Notes: generated by a model not told the origin, from the sequence alone. Counted from the first letter of the stretch, positions 7,472-16,646 are shown. The stretch: DNA of 64,000 nucleotides from DASQPR01 sp963836775 (GCA_963836775.1 CAWIKR010000003.1:124001-188000); one strand, 5' to 3'. Numbers and translations are program-made.

Positions 7472-9577
7472 TCATCGCTGTGGGCTGTTGGCGCCCGATG
7501 CGGCGAGCATGGTCGCGGCCGCCCCGCTGCGGGACATCCGATGCCAGCGCAACCGGCCGCCGATCGCCGCCATGACCACCGACTGGACCACGACGAGATA
7601 CATCAGCTGGCGATAAACGAACTGCTGGAACGGCAGCACCCAGACGCTGCCGATGCGCTCGCGGTCGATCCGCAGGGCATAGGCCGCGGTGGCGGCCTGC
7701 AGCGCGACAAAGCCGAACCACACCGCCAGGACATGCATTGGTGGCAGGAAGATCAGTCCATAAATGGCAAACATGTCCACCGCCGGCGCGCACAGCGGCA
7801 GCAGGACCTGGAACAGTGCCAGATAGAGCAGGCCGCGGCGGCCGAACTGCCCGGCGCTGCCGCGCTGCCAGAGCGACGCCCGGTGCTTCCACATCGCCTG
7901 CAGCGTGCCGTAGCACCAGCGGTATCGCTGCCGCCACAGCTGCTTCAGCGAGTCCGGAGCCTCGGTATGAGCGATCGCGTCCGGCTGGTAGACCACTCGC
8001 CAGCCGGCCTGAGCGATCGCCATGGTGAGGTCGGTGTCCTCGGCCAGCGTCTGGGATGACACGCCGCCGACATCGGTGAGAACCTCGCGATGGAACGCGC
8101 CGATCGCACCCGGGACGGTTGGCATGCACCGAGCCAGATCGAACATCCGGCGATCGAGGTTGAAGCCGATCACGTATTCGAGGTGCTGCCAGCGCCCCAG
8201 GAAGCCGCTGCGGTTGGCGACCTTGGTGTTGCCGGCCACGGCACCGACGGCGGGATCGGCGAGCGGCTGGATCAGCCGTCCCAACGCCTGCGGCTCGAAG
8301 ATGGTGTCGCCGTCGACCAGGACCAGCAAGTCGTAGCGGGCGGCCGCGATTCCGGTGTTGAGCGCCGCCGGTTTGCCCGCGTTGCGTTGCCGGATCAGCC
8401 GGAGATCCGGGCCGGCCAGGCGGGCGACGATCTCGGCGGTGCGATCGGTCGACCCGTCGTCGACCACGACGATCTCGAATTCCGGGTAGTCACTGCGGCG
8501 CAGCGATCCGATCGTGGCGGCGATGTTGGCCGCTTCGTTGTAGGCCGGCACGATCACCGACACGCCGCCCAGGTAGCGCCGGGACCGGGACCGCCGGTGC
8601 CGGCGTCGGTGCGCCTCGGCGAAAGCCACCTGCACCGGCAGGCGGATGAGTCCGAGAATCAGGGCGATCAGCAACAGCCAGGTCATCGCGGTGGCGAGCT
8701 TGTCTCCGGTGACCTGGGCGATGCGTACGAACGCGCCGCGCAACCGGGCATCCGAGCCGGCCGGCGCCGGACCGGCCAGGCCGACGGCGTCGGAGACCGT
8801 GGCGAACCGGTAACCGGCCCGTTGCAGACGGGGAATCAGCTGGGTCAGGGCCGCGACCGTCTCGGCGCGATTGCCTCCGCCATCGTGCATCAGGACGATC
8901 GCACCGGCACCCCGAGCCGGCGTCGACCCAGCGACGATCTTGTCGACGCCCGGCCGGCGCCAGTCGTCGCTGTCCAGGTCGGCCAGCGCGATCAGGTAAC
9001 CCATGCCGGCGACCTGGCGCATCGCGTCGAGTTCGGGCGCCGTGACGGCGGCCGGCGTCGCCGAGAACGGCGGTCGCATCAGCCGCGGCGCCACGCCGGA
9101 CGCCGAGGCGATGGCGTTCGCACTCAGGCTGATCTCCAGCGACCGCCGCCAGGCCGGCTCGGCGCCGAGATCGGGATGCGTGAAGGTGTGGATCCCGACC
9201 TCGTTGCCCTGGTCGACGACTGCCCGAGTCAGGTCGGGATGTTCATTGACCGCGGATCCGATCTCGAAGAACGTCGCGTGCACGCCGAACCGTTTGAGCA
9301 CCGCGAGCACCTGCGGGGTCCACTCCGGGTCCGGCCCGTCATCGAATGTCAGCGCAATCGTCTTCACGGGTACGCGGACGCTGGCTTGGGAGTCGGCGGA
9401 CAGCCGCAGCACCGGACCACCCGCCTCGATCGCCGGGATGCTTGGCCCGATCGTCGTCGCGTGCGCGGGACCGTCGGCACCCGCGCCGGCCGCGTATCCG
9501 TGCAGGCACAACTCGCCCAGCAAGGCGATCAGGAGCAGGCCGATGAGGACCCAATGCGCTCGGGGTTCTTGTCGCAT
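7472..9577 (-). CDS. Fused polysaccharide deacetylase (NodB) / processive family-2 glycosyltransferase
   Basis: The 701-residue membrane protein has an N-terminal TM segment (about 9-30) and an extracytoplasmic NodB deacetylase domain (about 70-270) with LTFDDGPDP (Asp79/Asp80) and metal-binding histidines in HTFTHPDL (His130, His134). A second TM lies near 300-320. The GT2 domain (about 335-600) has VIVPAYNE, VVVDDGSTDRT, a VDGDT metal site, and the processive-synthase QxxRW motif in QRYRW. More TM helices follow. The likely product is a beta-linked, N-acetylated glycan (PNAG- or chitin-like) that the same protein deacetylates outside the membrane; the polymer is inferred. It is the last gene of the sigma/anti-sigma operon. 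Confidence 0.88.
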   Translation of the reverse strand: MRQEPRAHWVLIGLLLIALLGELCLHGYAAGAGADGPAHATTIGPSIPAIEAGGPVLRLSADSQASVRVPVKTIALTFDDGPDPEWTPQVLAVLKRFGVHATFFEIGSAVNEHPDLTRAVVDQGNEVGIHTFTHPDLGAEPAWRRSLEISLSANAIASASGVAPRLMRPPFSATPAAVTAPELDAMRQVAGMGYLIALADLDSDDWRRPGVDKIVAGSTPARGAGAIVLMHDGGGNRAETVAALTQLIPRLQRAGYRFATVSDAVGLAGPAPAGSDARLRGAFVRIAQVTGDKLATAMTWLLLIALILGLIRLPVQVAFAEAHRRRHRRSRSRRYLGGVSVIVPAYNEAANIAATIGSLRRSDYPEFEIVVVDDGSTDRTAEIVARLAGPDLRLIRQRNAGKPAALNTGIAAARYDLLVLVDGDTIFEPQALGRLIQPLADPAVGAVAGNTKVANRSGFLGRWQHLEYVIGFNLDRRMFDLARCMPTVPGAIGAFHREVLTDVGGVSSQTLAEDTDLTMAIAQAGWRVVYQPDAIAHTEAPDSLKQLWRQRYRWCYGTLQAMWKHRASLWQRGSAGQFGRRGLLYLALFQVLLPLCAPAVDMFAIYGLIFLPPMHVLAVWFGFVALQAATAAYALRIDRERIGSVWVLPFQQFVYRQLMYLVVVQSVVMAAIGGRLRWHRMSRSGAAATMLAASGANSPQR

Positions 9578-9580
9578 GGC

Positions 9581-9970
9581 TCAGTTCTTGGGTCCGTGAC
9601 TGGGTTTACGGGTCGGGGAGTGCGGATTTCCAGGATGGGACTGGGTGCTGGTCGGGGTCGCAGTCGGAGTTGTGGTCGACGCGGTCGGGGTGGTGCCCGG
9701 CGTGGTGGTCCCCGACGTGCTCGGCCCCGGGGCTGGCATCGGAGTCGCGGTCTGCACACCGGGCTGGAAGCCGGTGGAGGCCGGTCGTGGCTTGTGCGGA
9801 AGGTTCGGCAGCGCCGTGCTTGATCCGCCCATCAAGCCGATCGCGAGCGTCGCGATCCCGATGATGGCGACGATGGCGGCCGCGGCGCCGGCACCTGCCA
9901 GCAACCGGCGCCGGTGTCCGGCGTTGTCCACGAACACCGGTTCATCGCCGACTCGGCCATGCCTACCCAT
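9581..9970 (-). CDS. Small single-TM protein with Pro/Thr-rich extracytoplasmic tail
   Basis: The protein has 129 residues: a short cytoplasmic start, one TM segment (about residues 23-48, LLAGAGAAAAIVAIIGIATL and onward), then a Pro/Ser/Thr-rich low-complexity tail to the C-terminus. Its stop is three bases before the synthase start, so the two are almost certainly translated together. It may be an accessory subunit or a wall-spanning anchor for the polysaccharide machine. No catalytic motif is visible. Confidence 0.7.
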   Translation of the reverse strand: MGRHGRVGDEPVFVDNAGHRRRLLAGAGAAAAIVAIIGIATLAIGLMGGSSTALPNLPHKPRPASTGFQPGVQTATPMPAPGPSTSGTTTPGTTPTASTTTPTATPTSTQSHPGNPHSPTRKPSHGPKN

Positions 9971-10017
9971 GACCGATCACCGTCAGCCGGTTCACCTGAT
10001 CCGCCGCCGAGTCATGG

Positions 10018-10951
10018 TCAGCTTTTGCCGGACTTGCCGTTGGCGCCGTTGCTGGTGCTGGTGCTGTTGCTCTTGCTAGCGGCGCTGTTGGTCTTGCTGG
10101 TGGCGCTCTTGCTGGTCGCGCTGTTGCCGTTGGTCTTGGCGGGCTTGGGTGAGTGCGACGGCTGTGGCGCCTTTCGATGTCGTCTGCGCAGGCGCGAGCG
10201 ATGTCGTCTGCGCAGGCGCCAGCGGGTAATTCGTGGCGCAGTAGTCCGCGACGTTGCGGGAACCGTCGGCCGCGTCGATTACCCGCTGGAACGACGGTGT
10301 CTGGAGGTCCTTGGCCCGCACCGCATCGTCGTCGCGCAGGAACTTGTGGCAGAGCGCGGCCACCGAGTTGCCGCCGGGAGTTGGGCTGGAACTCGGGCCG
10401 CTGGTCGAGCCCGGGCTCTGACCCGGCACCGCGGGACTGCCCGGAGTTGCACCGTCGGTCGCACCCCCGGTCGGTGGGACCTGAGTGGTCGGGCTGCCGT
10501 GATCGGTGCGGCTCGACGTTGGCGCGGTCGCGGATGCCGAGCTGTGCGGTCGGGTGCCGTCGCGGTGTCCGGGGAGAACTCCGGCGGCGTTCGCCACCGC
10601 GACCCCCGCGCTCGCGAGCACCACGGTGGCGGCGATCACCCTTACCGCGAACGAGATCGGCCGCAGTGAGCGGCGCGGCTTCGGCGCAGCGGCCGGGATC
10701 GACGTCGCGGACGTCTCCGCGTCCGCGGCGGTCGCGGGCCCTGCCATCTGACCAGGCATCGTGACGGCACTGTGAAACGCGTCCACGGCGGCTGCCTCGC
10801 CGGGGAGTTGACGATCATGCTCCGGCGCCGGAACGACTGCTCGCAGCAAGTCGGCCAACGGGTCGGTGGTCCGCGCGGATTGCCGCGCGATGCTGTCGAG
10901 CAGGCGTTCGGCACCGGCGCGATCGATGCGATCTTGCCGATGCTTGCTCAT
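10018..10951 (-). CDS. Membrane anti-sigma-like protein; tail reading frame disrupted
   Basis: It follows the sigma factor gene by 34 bases. The N-terminal ~95 residues are cytoplasmic, a TM segment spans about 100-123, and a Pro/Ser/Thr linker leads to a small domain with two cysteines (ALCHKFL and ADYCATNY). This layout suits a sigma regulator, although no classical anti-sigma motif such as a zinc HxxxCxxC is seen. As given, the frame ends at 10076 in a Gln/Arg-rich run. Deleting one base from the GGG at 10141-10143 extends it to a TGA at 10018-10020 with a Ser/Lys/Asn-rich tail ending NGKSGKS. A 24-bp direct duplication (10175-10222) encodes a repeated APAQTTS segment. Confidence 0.7.
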
Positions 10952-10985
10952 GTCATCCCTCTAAGCGTCAAGACCCCGGCTGCTG

Positions 10986-11606
10986 TCACACCTGACCTCC
11001 GTGACGTGGGTCACGCTGCTCCGGGATCATGTCCCGGAGCTGCTCGGCGTGCAGCATTTCGCCGAGCCGGCGCAGCCCCCGATAGGCTGCGGTGCGCACG
11101 GCGCCGGACCGCTTGCCGAGCACCTGGGCGGCGAAGTTGGCGTCCAGGCCCATGACGACCCGCAGCAACACGGCCTCGGCCTGATCCGGGGGCAGCGACG
11201 TGATCATGCGCAGTGCCCGCTGCGACGCCACCGTACGCAAGGCTTGGTCGGCGGCGTCCGGGTAGGTGTTCAGCTCGGCAAGGACTTCATCCGGCATGGC
11301 GATCACCGGACGCCGCCGCGCCTGCCGGAGATGGTCCAGCGCTCGGTTCCGCATGATCGTCGCCGACCAGGCCCGAAATTCATCTTCGCCGCCGGTGAAG
11401 CTGCCGAAACCGCGGGCGATCTGCAGCCACGTCTCCGATGTCACGTCCTCGGCGTCGGATCCGACCAGCACCCGTGCGTAGCGGAGTAACGATGGCTGGA
11501 TCCGCCGGTAGATGCGCCGAAACGCATCCTCGTCGCCTCGCTGGGCAGCCTGAATCGTGGCGGAGAGGTCACCCGCACCGCCGATCCGTTCCTCGGCCGC
11601 CGTCAA
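10986..11606 (-). CDS. ECF-type RNA polymerase sigma factor
   Basis: It is a sigma-70 family factor of about 206 residues. Region 2 begins QAAQRGDEDAFRRIYR and continues through AEDVTSETWLQIARG. Region 4 contains SLPPDQAEAVLLRVVMGL and a helix-turn-helix ending AVRTAAYRGLRRL. I chose the TTG at 11604-11606 because GGAGG lies four bases upstream; the longer reading to 11828 adds about 74 residues without sigma-like character. It heads the minus-strand operon of anti-sigma-like protein, small TM protein and polysaccharide synthase, and so probably controls surface-polymer synthesis. Confidence 0.85.
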   Translation of the reverse strand: MTAAEERIGGAGDLSATIQAAQRGDEDAFRRIYRRIQPSLLRYARVLVGSDAEDVTSETWLQIARGFGSFTGGEDEFRAWSATIMRNRALDHLRQARRRPVIAMPDEVLAELNTYPDAADQALRTVASQRALRMITSLPPDQAEAVLLRVVMGLDANFAAQVLGKRSGAVRTAAYRGLRRLGEMLHAEQLRDMIPEQRDPRHGGQV

Positions 11607-11942
11607 CGTGCCTCCGTCGTCGTTATTTCCCGCCGACCCGAACTCCGGTAGGGCCGGCGGCCTATCGAAACATACCGGGTGGCGGGAGGGCCACCATGCG
11701 CCGACGTGTAACACCTGTGGCCTCGACGGCGCTGACGTTATTGACACCAGAGGCGTACCACTGCACGGGTTTAACCAGGTCATATGCGGATTTGCCCGAT
11801 TGCTCGCCATCAGCCGGTCACGGCACACGGGGCTTGAGCGCCAGAGGGCAACATCAGATCCATATATTGAAACTTCAGGATGTATGGACTAATCTGCGGC
11901 TTAATAGTTAGGAAGGTTTCTCATTCAACGCCTGGAGGCACC

Positions 11943-13097
11943 ATGCGGCGCATGCTCCGAACGTTCGTGGCGTTACTTCTGGTGGGATCGCTCGGTGTCG
12001 CCACCCCGGCTGCCGGCAACGGGCTCGCGGCCGGTGGCGGAGTCGCGGCCCGCGGCGGACCGGCCGGGGCGGGTGCCGTCGCGGCTCCCGCGGTGGCCGG
12101 CGGGATGCAGGTCTACGGTGCCTGGCACTGCGGCAACGATGCGTGCACCTGGTCGACCGTGCGCGACATGGCCGACTTCGATGCCAACAACCATTGGCTG
12201 ATCGATCGCGGCACCGGCCAGCCCTCGGTCAACCTGGTCATCCTCAGCTTCGTCAACCCACTCAAGCTGGAGAACCAGACCACCGACGCGGGTGACACGC
12301 TCGGCGTGCCGAAGGGGATGACGTCGGCTGTAGTGCAGTACTTCACCAGCCACGGCATCCGAGTGATGCTGTCGATCGGCGGCATCACCTACACCAACGA
12401 CTGGGACGCGGCGCTCGCCGCCAACCCGGCCCAGCTCGGGCGCAATGCCGCGGCGCTGGCGCAGCAGCTCGGTGTTGGAATCGAGATTGACTACGAGAAT
12501 TCGAACTCGCCGAACCTGACTGGTTTGCAGACCTTCGTCAGCACCTACCGATCGCTCCTGCCCTACGATGCCGCCGGCACCAATCCGGCCGCCCGCCTGA
12601 CGATCGACCTTGCCGCCGGCGATCGGTGGCTGATCGGCATCACTCAAAAGGCCACCGCGGACTGGCTCAACACCGCGTCCCCGGTGCTCGACTACGCCAA
12701 TGCGATGGTGCCGTCCAAGCAGCCGACCGCGTCCGGAGCCGAGGCCAACTGGCAGGAGCACCTGGACGGCAAGTCCAACTACAACCCGCCGATCCCACCG
12801 CTGGCGCCGGCCAAGTTCACCGGAAGCCTTTACATCGCTGAAGGCAGCAAGGTGCGACCGGAATGCAACAACTTCTCGGCGTCGGTGCAGAACGCCTCCG
12901 GAAGCTGGGTGCAATCGGCCGTGCCGAACGGCGCCGGAACCAGCTCCGGACTTCTCGGCTATATGTTCTGGGCCGCGGAGAAGCCGTCGACTCGCGGCGT
13001 GACGACGTCGCCGCCGAACACCTGCGAAGGCGGCGTCGGGGCGGGCGCCACCGCGTACCAGGTCCCGATTCCGATGCCGGCGCTCCGGCAGAGCTAA
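11943..13097 (+). CDS. Secreted GH18-like (chitinase-fold) protein
   Basis: The predicted protein has 384 residues with a signal peptide (MRRMLRTFVALLLVGSLGVA, cleavage near residue 28) and a GGAGG-type ribosome site before the ATG. The TIM-barrel signature of family 18 is present: LSIGG (the SxGG motif), then GVGIEIDYEN, corresponding to DxxDxDxE with the last Asp and the acid Glu185 kept but the first Asp replaced by Val and the second by Glu. Catalysis is therefore uncertain. It is divergent from the sigma-factor operon. Its substrate could be the glycan made by the neighbouring synthase, which is inference. Confidence 0.75.
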   Translation: MRRMLRTFVALLLVGSLGVATPAAGNGLAAGGGVAARGGPAGAGAVAAPAVAGGMQVYGAWHCGNDACTWSTVRDMADFDANNHWLIDRGTGQPSVNLVILSFVNPLKLENQTTDAGDTLGVPKGMTSAVVQYFTSHGIRVMLSIGGITYTNDWDAALAANPAQLGRNAAALAQQLGVGIEIDYENSNSPNLTGLQTFVSTYRSLLPYDAAGTNPAARLTIDLAAGDRWLIGITQKATADWLNTASPVLDYANAMVPSKQPTASGAEANWQEHLDGKSNYNPPIPPLAPAKFTGSLYIAEGSKVRPECNNFSASVQNASGSWVQSAVPNGAGTSSGLLGYMFWAAEKPSTRGVTTSPPNTCEGGVGAGATAYQVPIPMPALRQS

Positions 13098-13105
13098 CCG
13101 GGGGT

Positions 13106-13150
13106 GATCGGCCGGCCCGCAGGAGTGCGACTCCGGCGGGCCGGCCGATC
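13106..13150 (+). terminator. Strong hairpin after the GH18-like gene
   Basis: A 15-bp perfect stem (GATCGGCCGGCCCGC and its complement) encloses, after one mismatch, a further 5-bp stem with a GCG loop. It begins nine bases after the stop codon. No T-tract follows, as is common in high-GC terminators. Confidence 0.7.
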
Positions 13151-13303
13151 AGAGTCCGTCGCGGCAGTCCGTGAGGATGCCCACCGATGTGAGTGAGGTG
13201 ACTGGAACACCGGACCGCAGCCCGATCGACCAGTAGTCGCCAGACCCGTCTCGATCGCCCGATCGACAGCGGGACGGCGAAGCGTTGTCGCAGGCCGGTG
13301 CGT

Positions 13304-13327
13304 TACTGACCGAGCGCTCAGTCAGTA
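13304..13327. promoter_or_regulatory. TetR-family-type operator palindrome
   Basis: A 24-bp near-perfect palindrome has arms TACTGAC and GTCAGTA around a GAGCGCTC core, with one mismatched pair. This is the classical shape of TetR-family operators. It lies 50 bases before the ATG of the Asp-box protein, where it would overlap a promoter. No TetR gene occurs in the window, so the regulator must act in trans. Confidence 0.65.
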
Positions 13328-13377
13328 GCCGAACGGCTGATTGCCGGTTCCTACGGGATGTCAAAACATTGACCGCC

Positions 13378-14862
13378 ATGAGGACACCCCGCATTGCGGT
13401 CGCGGCCACGGTGGTGGCGTTGCTGAGTGTGAGTGTTGCCGTCGTCGGTCTACAGATCGGACCCGGCAAGGAGATACACGAGAAGATATTCGGCGAACCG
13501 TCGAAACCGCTGATGCGCGGCGAGCGCGAGCTGGTCAACGGCGACGGTGATGAGGATGGGGACCAGGACGCCGAGGCCAAGGCGCGTCCAGGGCGCCCGA
13601 CCAACCAGGTTTGGCCGGCCGGAGCGCAGGTCGGTGCGATCACCAATCTTGCCGCGCCCGGCTGGACCGGCGAATCGGTCATGGACCCGACTCAGGACGA
13701 CTGGGAACCGGCCATCGCCGCCGATCCGCACGGGACCTACGCCTACATCCTGACCACCCGCTATTCCGAGCCCAAAGCCTGCGGGAACTGCCCGAAGACC
13801 CAGATCTGGCTCTATCGGTCCAGCGACGGCGGCCAGACCTGGGGCACACCTAGCCGGATCTGCAACTGCCCAGGCACCGCCTCGCAGAACGATCCGGAGA
13901 TCGAGGTCGCCGCCGACGGCGCCGTCTACGCGGTCTGGATGGACGACTACAACCCGGGCGTGGTGTTCGCCCGGTCCACCGACCACGGCGTCACCTGGTC
14001 GGCGCCGCTCGCCGTCAAGGCGAAGAGCATGAAGTTCACCGACAAGCCGATCCTGACCATCTCGCCCAGCGGTCAGGATGTCTACATCAACTTCAACAGT
14101 TCGGACAACTACTTCGTGGCGTCCCACAACTTCGGCGCCTCGTTCTCCGCGCCGGTGAAGTCCAACGGGACCGATGGCCGCTACTACTTTGCCGGCGGCG
14201 GAGCGGTGCTGCCGAACGGGACGATCGTCTTCACCGATTCGAGCTTCACCCAGACCTCGACCGGACCGGTGTTCGTGCACGTCATCCGCTCCACCAATGG
14301 CGGTGCGTCGTGGACCCAGACGCAGGTCGCGTCCACGCCACAGCAGCCGACCTGTGTGGCGACTGGGTGCCCGGTGGACTTTTACGGGACGATTCCGGCA
14401 GTCGCCGCCGACGCCGCCGGGACACTGGTGCTGACCTACACCGGGCCGACCGTGGCACAGGGGCCGCAGCGGGTCTATGCGATCCGCTCCACCGACGGCG
14501 GCGCCACCTGGTCGGCGCCGACTGATCTGGGCGGACCCCAGGGGGCCAATGCCAACTTCTCGGCGATCGCCGCGACCGGGACCGGCGACTTCCGGATGTT
14601 CTTCATGGACGCGCGCAACGGTGCCGATGCCTGGAACACCTGGTATCGCCGCAGCACCAACGGCGGCGTGACATGGGATGCCGAAGTGAAGATCTCGGAT
14701 GCCACGTCCGGACCGGCCTACGTCACCGCGAACGGGTTCGGCGAACCGTACGGCGACTATGGCGAGATCGACATCACCCCCACCGGCACCACCCTGGCGA
14801 TCTGGGGCGAGGGCCCGAACTACACCGGACCCGGCGGTTGCTGGATCAATCGCACCACGTAA
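13378..14862 (+). CDS. Exported Asp-box (BNR) beta-propeller protein, sialidase-like fold
   Basis: The protein has about 494 residues, starting MRTPRIAVAATVVALLSVSV (signal peptide or signal anchor). An acidic Asp-rich stretch at about residues 56-68 (NGDGDEDGDQDAE) could bind cations. The rest is a propeller with five Asp-box motifs: SSDGGQTWG, STDHGVTWS, STNGGASWT, STDGGATWS and STNGGVTWD. No sialidase Arg triad or FRIP motif is evident, so another glycan-binding or hydrolytic role is possible. I chose the ATG at 13378 because the signal sequence begins there. Transcription is probably controlled through the TetR-type operator just upstream. Confidence 0.75.
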   Translation: MRTPRIAVAATVVALLSVSVAVVGLQIGPGKEIHEKIFGEPSKPLMRGERELVNGDGDEDGDQDAEAKARPGRPTNQVWPAGAQVGAITNLAAPGWTGESVMDPTQDDWEPAIAADPHGTYAYILTTRYSEPKACGNCPKTQIWLYRSSDGGQTWGTPSRICNCPGTASQNDPEIEVAADGAVYAVWMDDYNPGVVFARSTDHGVTWSAPLAVKAKSMKFTDKPILTISPSGQDVYINFNSSDNYFVASHNFGASFSAPVKSNGTDGRYYFAGGGAVLPNGTIVFTDSSFTQTSTGPVFVHVIRSTNGGASWTQTQVASTPQQPTCVATGCPVDFYGTIPAVAADAAGTLVLTYTGPTVAQGPQRVYAIRSTDGGATWSAPTDLGGPQGANANFSAIAATGTGDFRMFFMDARNGADAWNTWYRRSTNGGVTWDAEVKISDATSGPAYVTANGFGEPYGDYGEIDITPTGTTLAIWGEGPNYTGPGGCWINRTT

Positions 14863-14914
14863 GCGCGGCGGCGGGCGGCGTCCCCGGATGCCGCCCGCCC
14901 CGCTGCCCCCCGCC

Positions 14915-15160
14915 TTAGTCGGAGTCCGTCGCCGGCAGTGCCCGGATCAATGCGGCGATCGGCACGGTCACCTCGCGTACGCGCACGTCCTGACCTCGAT
15001 GGTCGATCTGGGTGCCGCGCAGCACCGCCCAGCCGCGATCCACCCGGAGCACATCGATCCGCTCGATCCGGATCCGCAGCAGCCCGATGCCGTATTCGTA
15101 CTCGTGCTCCTGCAACTCGATAACGGCACCGATAGCCGCGGCGATGGTCGAATCCTGCAC
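14915..15160 (-). CDS. Small hypothetical protein
   Basis: About 81 residues start MQDSTIAAAIGAVIELQEHE. A strong GGGGAGG ribosome site four bases before the GTG at 15158-15160 supports this start; a GTG at 15181 is also in frame. The pattern suggests a compact beta-rich domain with alternating charged and hydrophobic strands. I recognise no family. It lies downstream of, and convergent with, the Asp-box gene. Confidence 0.55.
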   Translation of the reverse strand: MQDSTIAAAIGAVIELQEHEYEYGIGLLRIRIERIDVLRVDRGWAVLRGTQIDHRGQDVRVREVTVPIAALIRALPATDSD

Positions 15161-15296
15161 GCAGCCTCCCCGATGAGTCACGTCATTGGTAGAGCGCCAC
15201 CGCTCGAGTATTTGTCACACCGCAATGATCGCCGTCACGGTGGTGGAACTGGGCGCTGTGGGCCGCCCAGCTCCACCACGATGTGTCCGGCGCGTT

Positions 15297-16445
15297 CTAG
15301 AACGCGCCGGTGCCGTTCGGGGTTCCGAGGCCGGTCGGGCCGTCCCAGCCGGCTCGGGCGGTGCACCACTGCGACGTCGGGCACGAGCCGTTGCTGCCGG
15401 ACGTGACATCGAACAGCGAGGATGCGTGCGCGTACGGGTAGTTGTTGTCGATGCTTCCGGCGTTGCCGGCCAGGCCGTAGACCCCGGCGATGATCGGCGC
15501 CGCAACGCTCGTGCCGCCGAAGACCAGCCAGCTGCCGTTATAACGAACTGCGACGCCGGTGTTCGGGTCGGCAACTGCCGAAACATCGGCGACCGCCCGC
15601 TTGGCGCAGCCGGTGCCGACCGAGGCCTGGCCGGACAGGGCGGTGTTGAGGGTCGAGCATCCGGAGCCGGCTCCGGACCACACGGTTTCGGTCCAGCCGC
15701 GAGTCCCGCCGCCCGAGGTCAGGTGGGTGCCGCCGACCGCGGTCACGTAGTGCGACGAGGCCGGGTATTCCACGCCATAGCCGTTGTCACCCGAACTCAC
15801 CGTGATGGCGATGCCGGGGTGGTTGAAGAACGAGCCGTAGGTCGAGTCGGATGCGTCCGATCCGCCCCAGCTGTTGCTGATGACGGTGGCGCCCATGGTC
15901 GCCGCCCGGTTCTCCGCCGCGCCCAGGTTGGCGAAGGAGTTGGTCTTCGCCTCGACCAGCAGGATGTGGCAGTTCGGGCAGATTGCCGAGACCATGTCGA
16001 GATCAAGGGAGATCTCCTGGGCCCAGCCGGCGTTCTTGCGTGGGTAGTTGGTGCCACCGTTCTGGTCGACCTTGCGGAAGCAGCCGTTGGCGGTGGTGCA
16101 CGCGGGCAGACCGAACTGCGTGCGGTACGCGGCGAGGTCGGCCTCGGCAGTCGCGGCGTCGAAGGCGTCGACGATCGCAACCGTCTGGCTGGCCGAGCCG
16201 GATGTCGTCAGCTTGTACGCCGACCGCAGGTCGGCCGGGCCGAAGCCGGATGGCGTCGCCGCCGGGGCGAGATCGGTCCGGAGGTAAGCGTGGCAGGCGG
16301 CCGCACCGGCCGTCGCCGCGCAAACTCGAGTCGCGCGGTGGGCGGAACCGTTCGCCGATGGTGCCGCCGATGCCGATGGTTCGATGACTGCGAGCGCGCT
16401 GGCGGCGATCGCCGCCACCGCGAGCACGCGAAGCGTGGTGCGCAA
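15297..16445 (-). CDS. Secreted serine-carboxyl (sedolisin, S53-type) peptidase
   Basis: It is a predicted secreted endopeptidase with the sedolisin triad: Glu and Asp in QEISLDLDMVSA, the oxyanion Asp in SSGDNG and the serine in GGTSVAAP. The catalytic domain starts soon after a short pro-segment, so the pro-region is shorter than in classical S53 enzymes. I chose a TTG start at 16443-16445: GGGAGG lies five bases upstream and the protein then opens with a clean signal peptide (RTTLRVLAVAAIAASALAV). An ATG at 16478 is in frame but has no ribosome site. It is about 382 residues long. Confidence 0.8.
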   Translation of the reverse strand: MRTTLRVLAVAAIAASALAVIEPSASAAPSANGSAHRATRVCAATAGAAACHAYLRTDLAPAATPSGFGPADLRSAYKLTTSGSASQTVAIVDAFDAATAEADLAAYRTQFGLPACTTANGCFRKVDQNGGTNYPRKNAGWAQEISLDLDMVSAICPNCHILLVEAKTNSFANLGAAENRAATMGATVISNSWGGSDASDSTYGSFFNHPGIAITVSSGDNGYGVEYPASSHYVTAVGGTHLTSGGGTRGWTETVWSGAGSGCSTLNTALSGQASVGTGCAKRAVADVSAVADPNTGVAVRYNGSWLVFGGTSVAAPIIAGVYGLAGNAGSIDNNYPYAHASSLFDVTSGSNGSCPTSQWCTARAGWDGPTGLGTPNGTGAF

Positions 16446-16646
16446 GGAAGCCTCCCGGGTTTGGGGGATGAGTGGCATCGGACCGGCGTCGGTTTGATCG
16501 TCGATCGTGGATGTCACTGATTCAGCGCCGGGCGAGCCGCAATTGTCACACCGCAAGATATCGACCGTCGGCTATCAATCGGGCCGGTCGAACGCGATCT
16601 GGTCACGGACGCCGGCGTGGGCCGGTCCGGGAGCGGCAGCCGTGCC

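Noticed and set aside
11607..11828. N-terminal extension of the sigma factor from an upstream ATG
   Set aside because: The extra ~74 residues lack sigma-region character and the TTG at 11604-11606 has a GGAGG site at the right distance.
13149..13682. A 177-codon minus-strand frame over the start of the Asp-box gene
   Set aside because: It overlaps the signal-peptide region and TetR-type operator and has no recognisable features or ribosome site.
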